Notes: generated from the sequence alone by a model not told the origin. Positions 9,110-19,131 are shown, counted from the first letter of the stretch. The stretch: DNA of 64,000 nt from UBA1268 sp002694955 (GCA_028066355.1 JALCBP010000006.1:1-64000); one strand, 5' to 3'. Numbers and translations are program-made.

Positions 9110-10558
9110 ATGAGCGAAAACGATCCAGACTTGAACAAGCTGTACAGTTGGGACAAAGACTTTGTCTGGCACGCATTTACTCAAATGGCCGAATATGAGC
9201 CACTTCTTATTGAACGCGGAGAGGGAGTCTACTTATTCGACACAGATGGCAATCGTTACATCGACGGATCTGCAAGCATGTGGTGCAACATTCATGGTCA
9301 TCACCACTCACGCCTCGATGCCGCGATTTCCAACCAACTCACAAAAGTCGCACATACAACCAACCTGGGACTCTCGAACCCCACAACCGTTCATCTTGCG
9401 CAACGACTCGCTGAGATCACGCCAAGCGGCCTTGAAAAAGTATTTTTCTCGAGTGATGGCTCCTCGGCTATTGAGGCAGCATTAAAGATTGCTTTCCAGT
9501 ACTGGCATCAGTCAGAGAGGGAAGAAAGTGTCGCATCTACGTATCAGACGTCACAGCGAAGAAAGTTTGTTTCACTCGGTGAGGCCTACCACGGAGATAC
9601 CCTTGGTGCAATCGGTGTTGGTGGCGTGGATCGATTTACATCTATTTTTTCACCACTCACCTTTGACGCAATTCGAGTTGCTGGTCCGGGCATGACTGCC
9701 TCATTATCATCAACAGGCGATGGTGGTCCCCGACTAGATGCCAGTAGCCAAACCACAACAGCAGCAGCAACACTCAGCGAACTGGAAAATCTTTTTAAAA
9801 ACCAGGGACATGAAATTGCTGCACTGATTATGGAGCCACTTGTTCAGGCTGCTGGTGGAATTCTTGTTCATCCCCCAGGATTTCTTCGTGCCGTTCGTGA
9901 ACTGACACATCAATTCAACATTTTACTAATTCTTGATGAGATTGCAGTTGGGTTTGGACGGACGGGAACGATGTTTGCCTGTGAGCAAGAAAATGTCTCA
10001 CCTGACATTCTTTGTCTTGGAAAAGGACTCACAGCTGGATACCTTCCAATGGCTGCAACAATCACAACTACTCAGATATGGAAACAGTTTCTGGGTAGCC
10101 ACAAAGACGGCCGCGCGTTCTATCACGGCCATACTTTTGGGGGTAACCCACTTGCGGCTGCAGTTGCGTTAGAGTCCCTCAATCTTTTTGAAGAAGAGCA
10201 CCTGCTGGAACAACTTCCCGAGCGAATACAAGAACTTCAAGATCATGTCGCACGCATCGCGAGGCTGCCTCATGTTGGAGACACTCGTCAATGCGGGCTA
10301 GTAGCCGGCATTGATCTCGTAGCTGATAAGGACTCAGGCAATCCTTACCCATGGGAAGACAAAATGGGGACAGTCGCCTGCTTGGCAGCGCGACAGTACG
10401 GTGCTTTGCTAAGACAACTTGGAGATACTGTTGTAATTATGCCACCATTGTCTATCAGCTCTTCAGAGCTCGCAGATCTTCTCCATGCCGCAGAATGTGC
10501 GATTAGGGAAACAACCGAAGCTGTTGTGAGTATCCCATCCGGCACGCAACTCCGTTAG
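9110..10558 (+). CDS. bioA: Adenosylmethionine-8-amino-7-oxononanoate aminotransferase
   Basis: PLP enzyme of biotin synthesis that transfers an amino group from S-adenosylmethionine to 7-keto-8-aminopelargonate to give 7,8-diaminopelargonate in the cytosol. The 482 residues show the class III aminotransferase pattern: the substrate-side motif VWHAFTQM at about 19-26, SASMWCNIHGH, SSDGSSAIEAALKIA for the PLP phosphate, LDEIAVGFGRTG with the ring-binding Asp at 276, and the Schiff-base lysine Lys305 in LGKGLTAGY. The HAFTQ stretch favours BioA over other class III enzymes such as ornithine or GABA aminotransferases. Slightly longer than E. coli BioA (429 aa), partly through a loop at about 195-220. 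No other bio genes are nearby. The stop lies 12 bases from the convergent sulfatase. Confidence 0.93.
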   Translation: MSENDPDLNKLYSWDKDFVWHAFTQMAEYEPLLIERGEGVYLFDTDGNRYIDGSASMWCNIHGHHHSRLDAAISNQLTKVAHTTNLGLSNPTTVHLAQRLAEITPSGLEKVFFSSDGSSAIEAALKIAFQYWHQSEREESVASTYQTSQRRKFVSLGEAYHGDTLGAIGVGGVDRFTSIFSPLTFDAIRVAGPGMTASLSSTGDGGPRLDASSQTTTAAATLSELENLFKNQGHEIAALIMEPLVQAAGGILVHPPGFLRAVRELTHQFNILLILDEIAVGFGRTGTMFACEQENVSPDILCLGKGLTAGYLPMAATITTTQIWKQFLGSHKDGRAFYHGHTFGGNPLAAAVALESLNLFEEEHLLEQLPERIQELQDHVARIARLPHVGDTRQCGLVAGIDLVADKDSGNPYPWEDKMGTVACLAARQYGALLRQLGDTVVIMPPLSISSSELADLLHAAECAIRETTEAVVSIPSGTQLR

Positions 10559-10570
10559 AACATCAAATTT

Positions 10571-12409
10571 CTATGGCTGCGTGGGCCCTGTCACAATGCA
10601 ATAATATGCTCCGACCTCTTTACCATCTTTTGTCTTAAAAAATGGTGCAAGTTCATACGAACCAGGCTGAAGCGATAAAGACATTTGGACACCTGAAGGC
10701 TTTCCTTCTGCGACCGATAATACTGCCTTCACGTCCCCATTGATTCGTAGACCAGCCGATACAACAGGAATCGCTTCACCAGGTGTTTCACGAAAAGCTT
10801 TACTGGCTCCCGGTACAGCTACACCGGCTGGAAGGCTGCTCGCTAACGGCTTGTTGGCTTCCGTGGGCCAACGCCTCAATTCAAAATTATATTTACCAGA
10901 CTTCAGCACTTTTACAGCCCAGAAGCTTCCAGAGGCTTCCTCACTTGAATCCCCACCTGTTTGTTTCTTCTTGCCAGAATTTTTTGGGCGATATCCCATT
11001 GCCGCACGGACCATGTGCTGATTCCACGGGGGAGTACCACCAATCCAGTCATGACATGTCAATGTGACTCGTGGCGCCTCTTGGGCGCCAAGGTAGATCT
11101 CCGTCGTCTCCAAAAAGGTAGGCTCCAGCTCGGCCCACCACCCATCGTAAAAATCCTTCATCTTTTTTACCTGTTGTGGGTGATCAGCGGCTACATCTTT
11201 TTCTTGACTGGGATCTTTCTTGATTTCAAAAAGCTCCGCTCCGTTAATGAGCCTCCATTGCTGAGACATGACTGCCGTCTTTCTCCATTTGATAGGGTCA
11301 CGGATTCGCTGGGAATCTGTGACGAGCATGCGATCCCCGATGTCTGCATCTTGTTTCGGATCAAGAAGTGTTTCAATTGAAACACCATCCCACCTCAGTG
11401 ACTGAGGCTTCTTCCCTCCCGCAAGCCCAACAACAGTTGGTACAACGTCAACTGCATGACAGAGAATGTCACATCGATGCATCGTGTTCCATCCAGCTGC
11501 TGGCCAATGAGCGATGAATGGAACGCGATGCCCACCCTCATATTCACTGCCTTTTTTGCCCCGCATACCGGCATTAAAGACTTCATTGCCAGTGGCCGTG
11601 CCATTATCAGTTGTGAAAATAAAAAGTGTGTTGTCAGAAACACCCAACTCCTTCAAAAATTTTCGTGTTGCCCCAACATTATCATCGATGTTCGTAATCA
11701 TTCCGTAGAAGGCAGCGATTTTTTGACTCTGGCTTGGATACATGTCGAGATATTTTTGTGGACAGTGCAGGGGACCGTGCGGTGCATTTGTACTGATGTA
11801 AGCAAAAAATGGCTTGCCAGCCTCAACCTGTTTTTTAATGAACTTCCTGGCCTGTCCAAAAAAAACATCCGTGCAGAATCCCTCTGCTGGAACGATCTCA
11901 CCGTTATGAAAATACGAACCACCAAAGTAGGCATTGTCCCACACGTCTGGAGTTTGCCCGACTCCCCCACCCCCGTGTCGATACACCTCATCAAATCCGC
12001 GGTCTTCAGGACGATAGGGGAAATTATCACCAAGATGCCATTTCCCGAACATTCCGGTGGTGTAACCATTGTCTTTGAGTAATTGGCCAAGGGTGACTTC
12101 GTTCGCCCGAAGCATTGAGCGACCGTTTATGGTATGCCAAACTCCCGTTCGGTCAGTCCAATGTCCAGTCATTAATGCCGAGCGGGTAGGGGAGCAAGTT
12201 GGCGCGACGTGGTAATCAGTCAAGCTTGTTGATTCCGATGCAAGTGCATCAATATTTGGGGTTTTAATTACTGGATTACCGGTGTGCCCAAGATCGCCAT
12301 ACCCCTGATCATCAGCAATCACAATCACGATATTTGGTTGACTGGCATTTACATTTACCGCGCTGAGCAACGCACTGAACAACACTAAAGAAGGCAAAAC
12401 CAATTTCAT
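10571..12409 (-). CDS. Secreted sulfatase with C-terminal extension
   Basis: Second formylglycine sulfatase of the window, 612 residues from the ATG at 12409. I prefer this to an upstream start at 12466 because it begins directly with the signal peptide MKLVLPSLVLFSALLSAVNVNAS trimmed near ASQPN, and GGGG lies 8 bases before it. PNIVIVIADDQGYGDLG carries the metal aspartates, and CSPTR holds the Cys to be converted (residue 72 from this start). TTDNGTATG and GMRGKKGSEYEGGHRVPF carry the remaining metal and sulfate-binding residues. A C-terminal part of about 150 residues (from ETTEIYLGAQ) looks like a separate beta-rich domain, ending GAYYCIVTGPTQP. It resembles sulfatases acting on carbohydrate sulfate esters; the substrate is not known. 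Confidence 0.94.
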   Translation of the reverse strand: MKLVLPSLVLFSALLSAVNVNASQPNIVIVIADDQGYGDLGHTGNPVIKTPNIDALASESTSLTDYHVAPTCSPTRSALMTGHWTDRTGVWHTINGRSMLRANEVTLGQLLKDNGYTTGMFGKWHLGDNFPYRPEDRGFDEVYRHGGGGVGQTPDVWDNAYFGGSYFHNGEIVPAEGFCTDVFFGQARKFIKKQVEAGKPFFAYISTNAPHGPLHCPQKYLDMYPSQSQKIAAFYGMITNIDDNVGATRKFLKELGVSDNTLFIFTTDNGTATGNEVFNAGMRGKKGSEYEGGHRVPFIAHWPAAGWNTMHRCDILCHAVDVVPTVVGLAGGKKPQSLRWDGVSIETLLDPKQDADIGDRMLVTDSQRIRDPIKWRKTAVMSQQWRLINGAELFEIKKDPSQEKDVAADHPQQVKKMKDFYDGWWAELEPTFLETTEIYLGAQEAPRVTLTCHDWIGGTPPWNQHMVRAAMGYRPKNSGKKKQTGGDSSEEASGSFWAVKVLKSGKYNFELRRWPTEANKPLASSLPAGVAVPGASKAFRETPGEAIPVVSAGLRINGDVKAVLSVAEGKPSGVQMSLSLQPGSYELAPFFKTKDGKEVGAYYCIVTGPTQP

Positions 12410-12655
12410 GTCACCACCCCTTTTCAAATATCTGACGTGTAGGAAAATGTAGCTTAGCCGATTCACATAGAACTAAAAAGAACGCAGACACATCAAGATA
12501 CGTGCTTTTAGTCCCTCCCAAGAAAAAACTCTGCCCTAGCCCACCGTGTAACAGAGAAAAGGTATCCTAGGGAGATTCTTGAATGAATCCTGTGTATTTT
12601 TGCGTCAACAAAAGATTACTACACCAATACCACCTAAGAATTACGAAATTCCTGT

Positions 12656-14308
12656 ATGAGCATTTATGTCTTTGGGCACCGAAACCCCGATACAGATGCA
12701 ATCTGTTCCGCAATTGCCTACGCCGACCTCCTCCGCCAAACAGGAAAACCGGATGCACTGGCTGCCTGCTGCGGACCACCCAATAAACGTACAGAATATG
12801 TTCTCAAGACAGCGAACACTGCTCCCCCAAAAATAATTATGGATGTTCGTCCTGAGATGGAAGATGTCTGCCGGAAGGAAACCATCACCGCATCTTTTGG
12901 AGACGCCTTTTTCGAAGCATATCGACGCATGCAGGAATGGGACCTTCGAGCTATTCCTGTTGTCGATACGGAAAGCCGAGTCAACGGGGTCCTGTCAGTT
13001 CTCGATTTGATGGAACTCCTGTTCCGTGATGAAGGCGATCCAATTAAATCCCGAACAGTAACAACGAATCTAAAAAAAATCACAGAGGCCCTCGGTGGCT
13101 CCTTCCAGCATGAAGTTGATCCCCAACGAAGTGATGAACTTCTTGTCATGGTCGGAGCAATGAGTTCTGACGGCTTCACTGAAAGAATGCAAAAGTTTGA
13201 CAAGGATCGTGTCCTTGTTGTCTGCGGAGACAGACCGACTATACAACTGCCTGCCATTGAACAAGGTGTTCGCGGGCTTGTGATAACCGGTGGCTTTGCT
13301 CTCAGCCCGGGACTCATTGAACTGGCTAGGGCACGCGGTGTCTCGGTTCTATTAAGCCCCTTTGATACCGTCAACACAACAACAAGAATACGTTCCTCCC
13401 AGTTCATTGACCCTGCCGTGAATCGTCAGGTGGTTACACTGCCAGCAAAGATGAGAGTATCGGAAGCACGTGCAATCGTTGAACGCTCAAAACAACCCGT
13501 CTTTCCGGTAGTAGGAGATGACGGACTGCTTGCTGGCATATCGTTTAAATCTGATGTCATCAATCCACCCCGGCCCAGGCTCGTCTTGGTTGACCACAAC
13601 GAACTTGCCCAAGCGGTTGCAGGAATTGAAGACGCAGATGTTCTCGAAGTTCTTGATCATCATCGACTGGGAGGTGGGCTAAAATCATCGCAACCAATTC
13701 GTTTCGTGAATGAGCCGGTAGGATCAACGTGCACGCTCGTTGCACGACAATATCGAGATTCGGGAATCGAGCCAGACCAATCTATTGCACTCTGCATGGC
13801 GTCTGGGATTATCTCTGACACTCTTTATTTACAGAGCCCAACGACCACTTCAGTTGATAGGGCAATGCTCGAATGGCTTAGGCAACGATGCCCCGTTGAC
13901 CTCGATCAATTCGCACGAACTTTTTTTGAAATTGGATCAGCACTCCGCACAAGCACGCCCGATGGTGTCGTTGAAGAGGATTGTAAAGAATTTACAGAGC
14001 GAGACATCCGCTTCTCAATTTCGCAGATTGAGGAAACAGGATTTGATCTCTTCTGGGAAAGAAAAGATGAACTCCGAATCGCGTTGGTGGCCTACGCCAA
14101 GCAACACGAACTCGATTTTTCAGCCCTTTTGATCACTGACGTGGTAAGCAACGGGTCACTGCTTCTGTTGTCAAAGGAGACTGAAGCTTGGGAAGAGATA
14201 AATTACCCGCGAATCGACCGAGGACTTTATGCACTAAAGAACGTGGTCAGCCGTAAAAAGCAACTTCTGCCTCTGGTGACGCAACTTATCCAGAGTGCGG
14301 TGCTTTAA
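12656..14308 (+). CDS. Manganese-dependent inorganic pyrophosphatase with CBS-DRTGG insert
   Basis: Family II pyrophosphatase of the DHH superfamily that hydrolyses pyrophosphate to phosphate in the cytosol. Metal ligands are visible: GHRNPDTD at 7-14 (His8, Asp12, Asp14), DHN at 313-315, and DHH at 334-336. The DHHA2 domain follows, from about 430 to the end. Between the two parts of the catalytic domain lies an insert of about 240 residues: a first CBS motif (about 71-130), a DRTGG domain (about 140-245) and a second CBS motif (about 255-305). In characterised relatives such inserts bind adenine nucleotides and tune activity, so this enzyme is probably nucleotide-regulated. Length 550 fits the CBS-DRTGG class. 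It stands alone and converges with the operon at 14333. Confidence 0.92.
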   Translation: MSIYVFGHRNPDTDAICSAIAYADLLRQTGKPDALAACCGPPNKRTEYVLKTANTAPPKIIMDVRPEMEDVCRKETITASFGDAFFEAYRRMQEWDLRAIPVVDTESRVNGVLSVLDLMELLFRDEGDPIKSRTVTTNLKKITEALGGSFQHEVDPQRSDELLVMVGAMSSDGFTERMQKFDKDRVLVVCGDRPTIQLPAIEQGVRGLVITGGFALSPGLIELARARGVSVLLSPFDTVNTTTRIRSSQFIDPAVNRQVVTLPAKMRVSEARAIVERSKQPVFPVVGDDGLLAGISFKSDVINPPRPRLVLVDHNELAQAVAGIEDADVLEVLDHHRLGGGLKSSQPIRFVNEPVGSTCTLVARQYRDSGIEPDQSIALCMASGIISDTLYLQSPTTTSVDRAMLEWLRQRCPVDLDQFARTFFEIGSALRTSTPDGVVEEDCKEFTERDIRFSISQIEETGFDLFWERKDELRIALVAYAKQHELDFSALLITDVVSNGSLLLLSKETEAWEEINYPRIDRGLYALKNVVSRKKQLLPLVTQLIQSAVL

Positions 14309-14332
14309 ATACCATATATTTTTGCTGTTCGT

Positions 14333-15331
14333 CTACTGAGCAACCGACTTGCTACCTTCCGCCGATCCACCGATTGGAGCACCTTCCGGGAGTGGCCGAC
14401 AAGCAGCAGAGACTCCGATGCGATGCAACTCCTCACGGACAGCACGATACTCTTCGAAACTATCTGGGTAGCACCAAAGCGTCACAGTCGTAGCAGGCGT
14501 AACACCAGCCAAAATTGTGCGAAATCGAGATTGACGCGCAAGAGCCTCATCCAACGTCTCGCCAATGTCATACCGGGCTGGCTTCACAACCCACTCACGA
14601 CTACGAACAAATACCTGACCTGCACTTCGATTAATTTGCACTTCGATAACATAATCCAGTGCAAAGTCCTGAATTGGACCGACCGTCTCAATTCTCGCCT
14701 CCATCGATGCTAAGGATCCGCCACTTTTACGCTGAGTGCGTGCCTTTGCTCTATCGAATAACTCTGTGAGCGGGATGTACGCAATACGCCCTGCAGCAAG
14801 GCGAAAATGTAATTCATCACCTGTGACTGTCCGGCCCACTGGCGTTGGATAGGCAAGGAGTTCCTTTGTTGTCTGTGGAGCATGGGCAATACCTTCAGCC
14901 TCAAGGTTACACTGTTCAATTTCGTCTTTGATCCGCTGGCTCTGAGCAGCCATCTCAACCTGCTTGGCTTTGTCTTTTTGTACTCTCTGTTTTTGATCTT
15001 CAACTTCTCGTTTTGTTGCTGAAACAGCCGTCGCCAAATGAATTCTTGCATTTCCAGCATCTGCCACGGTGACAGCGAGTTGTCTCCCTTGTTCATCAAG
15101 ATCAACCAACTCGCTCTCGGACGCTACAACAGCATCCTCCAGACGGACAACTTCCATCATCAAATTCTCGAGATTCGGACTGTTGACCTCTTTTGGCTTT
15201 AACGAGATGCTCTGAACTCGGGCACCGATGACCATAACGAGAATAATGAGAATCCCAACAATATTAGTCACAATATCAAGGAATGAATCCTGACTCCCTG
15301 CATCAACACGGCTTCCACGTTGTCTCATCAT
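14333..15331 (-). CDS. ExbD/TolR-like single-span protein, third gene of TolQ-like operon
   Basis: 332 residues. After a short cytoplasmic start (MMRQRGSRVDAGSQ) there is one membrane helix, SFLDIVTNIVGILIILVMV, with an Asp near its start, as in ExbD/TolR/MotB helices where it carries protons. A coiled coil (about 60-150) follows, then an outer domain containing VTLWCYPDSFEEYRAVREEL, which resembles the ExbD periplasmic fold pattern. The ATG overlaps the stop of the preceding gene by four bases (ATGA), indicating translational coupling. I infer it is the proton-conducting stator partner of the TolQ-like protein encoded at 17448-18749. No peptidoglycan-binding OmpA domain is visible, unlike MotB. 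Confidence 0.82.
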   Translation of the reverse strand: MMRQRGSRVDAGSQDSFLDIVTNIVGILIILVMVIGARVQSISLKPKEVNSPNLENLMMEVVRLEDAVVASESELVDLDEQGRQLAVTVADAGNARIHLATAVSATKREVEDQKQRVQKDKAKQVEMAAQSQRIKDEIEQCNLEAEGIAHAPQTTKELLAYPTPVGRTVTGDELHFRLAAGRIAYIPLTELFDRAKARTQRKSGGSLASMEARIETVGPIQDFALDYVIEVQINRSAGQVFVRSREWVVKPARYDIGETLDEALARQSRFRTILAGVTPATTVTLWCYPDSFEEYRAVREELHRIGVSAACRPLPEGAPIGGSAEGSKSVAQ

Positions 15332-17451
15332 AACTCCACATCCTGACTGGCTGCTGTTTCAAGAGATGCTGTACGACGAAAGCGCCGCTTCGTTGGTTGA
15401 GAAGGCGGCAGCCGTTTGACAGCATCGGAGGCCTGTTTCTGTCGGGTCTCAATACCGCTATCCGCTAGAAGCACCTGCACGTCTTCGCGTCGCTCACGCC
15501 CGTCTTCAGTCTCTGTGAGCACTAGCTCAGGCTTCCAATAAAGGCGGTCTCCAGCGAGCCCCCAACTGTCGACTCGACTACGAATCGCAAGAACAAGGGA
15601 ATCGATGGATTGAACCGTCAACCCTGTGAGTGGAATACGATAGACAACACGCCTGCCGCTATCGTCAAACAGCCGTAACTCATCAGCAGCACACTCAATC
15701 TGAATTGGCCGAGTGATTGGGATATATCGCTGCGATGTTGCAAAACTTGCCCAGTCACTTCCTCTTGCCCCGGCAAGAGACCCGCCGGAACTGCTCTCAC
15801 GCTCAGACGTCCCGTTTGCCATTTCAGATGAAGCTGGAGCTGATCCAACCTGAATTCCAACTGGCATTGGCATGCTGCCAGTAGATGAACTCGGAGAACC
15901 GCTGCCACTGCCACCCGCTGCTCCACCAGCCCCGTCAGCAAGTCCTTGACTCAATGAAGAGGATTGAGAAGAACCGTCGCTAACTCCACTATCACCCGAA
16001 CCCTGCTGTTTGCCTGATGACCCAGGTTCGCTCTCACTAATCGACCCTGTGTCTGTTCCGTTGGGATAAACCCCCATAGACCCATTTGATGTACCATGCC
16101 CATCATAGGAACCAGCGTCTGATGCCACCAGCTCACCACCCAAACCATTACCAAAATGTGATTGGTGTTCTTGAGCCCCAACTGCACCGCCAGGCTGTGC
16201 TACCCGCGAGCCACCGGTGAGACTACCCACCTCTGTATCCATACCGTTACCAAATCCAATCCCTGAATTACTACTACCACTTCCAAAGTGACTTCCACCA
16301 CCAAACTCACCGGCGTTTAAGGGACGCCCAACAAGCTTACCAGTTGAAGATTGCTGCCCCGTCTTACCAACACTTTCCTGGCCCGTGGGGCTGTTCCCAC
16401 CGCGTAGCGAACCACCTTGCTTCTGCTGCCTTGACCAGTCCCAACGAGACTGATCCCCAAGAACAGACGGTCCACCCACAGCGACTGCACCACCTCGCAC
16501 AGAAGAAGCCCGGTACTGCGTTGCGACTGGCTTCTTCCTTCGTACAGCAGAACGAGTTTGCGCCAACCATTGCAGACGTTCACGAGCCTCATTTATGGCC
16601 TGCAATTCAACATCGCGTAACGCAAGGTCTTTTTCAGGAAAAGAGAGTCGCCAATCTTCCTCAATTAATTGATACCCAAAATCGCTACCCCAAGAAGCAA
16701 TGGCGTCTCTCGCTGCATAGTAGGCCATCACACCAGATGGCCGAACGAGTAACAGCGGATAAGGCCGCAGACCAGGATCATTTTTCGAAATGGACTGTCT
16801 TGCCAGATACTCACGTGCAGCTCGCAAACCACTCGCCAACGGATTGCCCGGCCCCGATGGACCTTCAAAGTCATCTGGATTCAGCCGAATACCTTCGGGC
16901 TGCAGAAATACTCCATCCAGACAGCATTCGATAAAAAGAGGACGACGATGTGTTCCCGAAGATCCTTGGTACGGTATGACTGCATACGCCGGCGGATTCG
17001 AATCTCTTTCTTTCCTTGCTTCATCAAGACTTTCACGTGCCGAAGCCAACTCTGCCTCAAGTTCACGCATTTCATCACTCGTGGTCACTGCAACTAGTTT
17101 GGCATCGAAAAGATCCTCTCTCACTTTCTGTAGAGCCTTAAGTTCCGCTGCCAAATTTCTTGAGTTATCTTCGATACCAGCTAGCTGAAGCCTCAGGGTC
17201 TCAAGTTCATCACTTGTCTTTGATCGCATCTCCTTTAACTGCTCAAGCCGCCATGAAAGACTATCTACTCTTCCTTGCAACTCTGCTTCCATTTGCATCG
17301 CCAGCTCGACTACTACTCTCTCGTCCTGCCGGCTGATGGAATTACCAAACAAGACCAATAAAACAAGCAGCGCACCCATCGTGCACAACAAAACTGCAAG
17401 AAAAGGGAAGAGCGAAATAGCTATGCCCTCTCGTGTACGCGATCTTCTCAT
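15328..17451 (-). CDS. Large single-span protein with Gly/Ser linker and repeated ExbD-like domain
   Basis: 707 residues. N-terminal membrane helix (ISLFPFLAVLLCTMGALLVL) lacking the acidic residue seen in the third gene. A coiled coil (about 40-150) is followed by a domain starting RRPLFIECCLDGVFLQPEG with LLLVRPSGVMAYYAARDAI. Next comes a low-complexity Gly/Ser/Asn-rich linker (about 310-560), then a second copy of a similar domain starting TRPIQIECAADELRLFDDSG. The two copies share RPxxIEC-x2-D and the following layout, so I read an internal duplication. Both ends overlap neighbouring genes by four bases. Function is inferred only from the operon: part of a TolQ-R-like energised complex spanning the periplasm. 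It could be mistaken for a chromosome-partition or adhesin-like protein because of the coiled coil and linker. Confidence 0.82.
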   Translation of the reverse strand: MRRSRTREGIAISLFPFLAVLLCTMGALLVLLVLFGNSISRQDERVVVELAMQMEAELQGRVDSLSWRLEQLKEMRSKTSDELETLRLQLAGIEDNSRNLAAELKALQKVREDLFDAKLVAVTTSDEMRELEAELASARESLDEARKERDSNPPAYAVIPYQGSSGTHRRPLFIECCLDGVFLQPEGIRLNPDDFEGPSGPGNPLASGLRAAREYLARQSISKNDPGLRPYPLLLVRPSGVMAYYAARDAIASWGSDFGYQLIEEDWRLSFPEKDLALRDVELQAINEARERLQWLAQTRSAVRRKKPVATQYRASSVRGGAVAVGGPSVLGDQSRWDWSRQQKQGGSLRGGNSPTGQESVGKTGQQSSTGKLVGRPLNAGEFGGGSHFGSGSSNSGIGFGNGMDTEVGSLTGGSRVAQPGGAVGAQEHQSHFGNGLGGELVASDAGSYDGHGTSNGSMGVYPNGTDTGSISESEPGSSGKQQGSGDSGVSDGSSQSSSLSQGLADGAGGAAGGSGSGSPSSSTGSMPMPVGIQVGSAPASSEMANGTSERESSSGGSLAGARGSDWASFATSQRYIPITRPIQIECAADELRLFDDSGRRVVYRIPLTGLTVQSIDSLVLAIRSRVDSWGLAGDRLYWKPELVLTETEDGRERREDVQVLLADSGIETRQKQASDAVKRLPPSQPTKRRFRRTASLETAASQDVEL

Positions 17452-18749
17452 GCAACTTTCTCAACAGGGGTGCTATCCTGGGCCAGAACACCTGACTTGC
17501 CACTAGGCACCCCCGGGCTACGCGCCGCCAACAATTGCGTCGCCGCTGAGAGTGAAATAATCGCCTCCTCAAATCGGCCACTCGCCGTAACAGCATTCAG
17601 ATTACTCTCGAGCCTTTGCTCCATCGCCACTATTTCATTCAACATTGAAATCACTTTCTCAAGGGCTGCAGACTGGGCTGCGACAGCTACCTGCTGTTTG
17701 TCAAATGCAATAGCAGCATCAGCCATTGTCTGTCCCGCTAGCTCCCAACGACCATCTCGCTCATGTGCTAGCTGACGATGTGCCTCGACTAGTGACTCCC
17801 TCCACGAATCCAGAGTATCTTCCAGAGATTCGGACAGTGTTTCTCGAAGATGTTCACTTAGACCACCAAAGACATTTTCAAGGCTACTTGAGGCAACGCT
17901 TTGAAGTTCTTTCCATGACTGAGTCTGTGCCTCAATGAGTTGAGCCGAACTTCTTCCAACGGCATCTCCAAGTCGTGCCACAGCCAAAGCCGAACCATCT
18001 GCGATTCCTTCAGTCTGAAAACGACCTGCAAGTGAATCCCATGCCTGCTCGTCAACCTGATCGAGCAACGATTGCTCCATTCGCTCAATCACAAACTGCG
18101 TGAACATCAGTACCATCGACAATGCCAATGCAGTCGCTGTCGTGTCAAAAGCGGTACCCAGCCCAGCAACTACACCTGAAATATTTTCGAGTTCCGTCGG
18201 TGATAGATTTGCTATCGCCACAGTTATTCCAATGACCGTCCCTAGGAAGCCCATGATCGGGATCGCCCAGACAATAAATCGAACGAGCCCATAGCTAGCA
18301 TGAGCGCGAGCCCCATCCACGTCGGCAAGATATTTGAGATGATCCTCAAGATCATCAGCTTTTCCGGTCCGTGTAACAAAGTCGAGACCATCACCGAGTC
18401 TTTTCGGAAGATAACCCTGTTCACCATTCACATTTTCGAGAAGATACGTTCGCAGACTGATCGCCTCAGAAGGATGCTGACCGCCCGACATTACAGCGGG
18501 CAAAGCACACCTCGACAAACTATTTCTCTGGCGAATCGTACTCAACAGTTTCATCGCAAGACTGCTTAGACCTACACAGAACAATCCAACTTCTATGTAC
18601 TCTACCCAGTGTCCCGCAAGATATCGCACAACGTAGCTGTTGCTTATAACTCCACGCTGAATCAACGAAAAAAAGCAAAAGGCCAAACCAGTACCCCACA
18701 ACAGGGGCGATCGAAGTAGAAGTTTCGATATCTTAGTCAGGAACGACAC
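17448..18749 (-). CDS. MotA/TolQ/ExbB-type proton channel protein
   Basis: 433 residues. Two N-terminal helices (LLLRSPLLWGTGLAFCFF and WVEYIEVGLFCVGLSSLAM), a cytoplasmic loop, then the family signature helices FIVWAIPIMGFLGTVIGITVAI and GLGTAFDTTATALALSMVL, with the conserved Thr/Ala pattern that lines the proton path. A long C-terminal cytoplasmic tail (about 250-430) is predicted helical, with LEDTLDSWRESLVEAHRQLA. The GTG start is supported by a strong GGAGG six bases upstream, one of the clearest ribosome sites in the window. It is first of three genes joined by ATGA overlaps. Such proteins form a pentamer around two ExbD/MotB helices and use ion flow to drive movement of a partner. The partner process here is unknown. 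A Zorya-like defence role is unlikely, since no ZorC/D/E-type gene is present. Confidence 0.88.
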   Translation of the reverse strand: MSFLTKISKLLLRSPLLWGTGLAFCFFSLIQRGVISNSYVVRYLAGHWVEYIEVGLFCVGLSSLAMKLLSTIRQRNSLSRCALPAVMSGGQHPSEAISLRTYLLENVNGEQGYLPKRLGDGLDFVTRTGKADDLEDHLKYLADVDGARAHASYGLVRFIVWAIPIMGFLGTVIGITVAIANLSPTELENISGVVAGLGTAFDTTATALALSMVLMFTQFVIERMEQSLLDQVDEQAWDSLAGRFQTEGIADGSALAVARLGDAVGRSSAQLIEAQTQSWKELQSVASSSLENVFGGLSEHLRETLSESLEDTLDSWRESLVEAHRQLAHERDGRWELAGQTMADAAIAFDKQQVAVAAQSAALEKVISMLNEIVAMEQRLESNLNAVTASGRFEEAIISLSAATQLLAARSPGVPSGKSGVLAQDSTPVEKVA

Positions 18750-19131
18750 TGGGCACCTCCGTGAACGGAATTATTCGATACGGTCTCTCTCACACAAGAC
18801 GTGGAATTTGTTCCTTTATCGGAAATCTTTACCCACATGTTTGAATCCAAATATCCACTGCAGTCGTTTTTCCTGGCAGTGAGATCCGTGACCAAGAGAG
18901 CAGGGCAGGCTAGGGAAGCATGGGAGGGCAGGGAGACCACGGACTTCCCGACTGGAACAAGCTGGCACGGTGAATTTCGGGCTGTCGCAGAATGTATCCG
19001 CCCTGCAATACTCTATTTCTTAACTAAGTAGATCAACGACTCAAAAGCCCTCTTCGCTGCTTGAAGGATGTTTGCACACTCATCACTTTGAAAGCACAAG
19101 AGACACTCAAGCTCACCCGGAACCGCAAACC
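18750..19131. other. Divergent intergenic region
   Basis: Between the TolQ-like operon and a small secreted-protein gene. It should hold both promoters, but I see no convincing repeat, RNA or gene. A 76-codon frame at 18801-19031 has no homology I recognise and unlikely composition. Confidence 0.4.

Noticed and set aside
14333..18749. Zorya-like antiphage system
   Set aside because: MotA/MotB-like genes are present but there is no helicase, nuclease or other Zorya effector next to them, and the partners lack a peptidoglycan-binding domain.
18801..19031. 76-codon plus-strand frame
   Set aside because: No recognisable domain and unlikely residue composition; it lies in a divergent promoter region.
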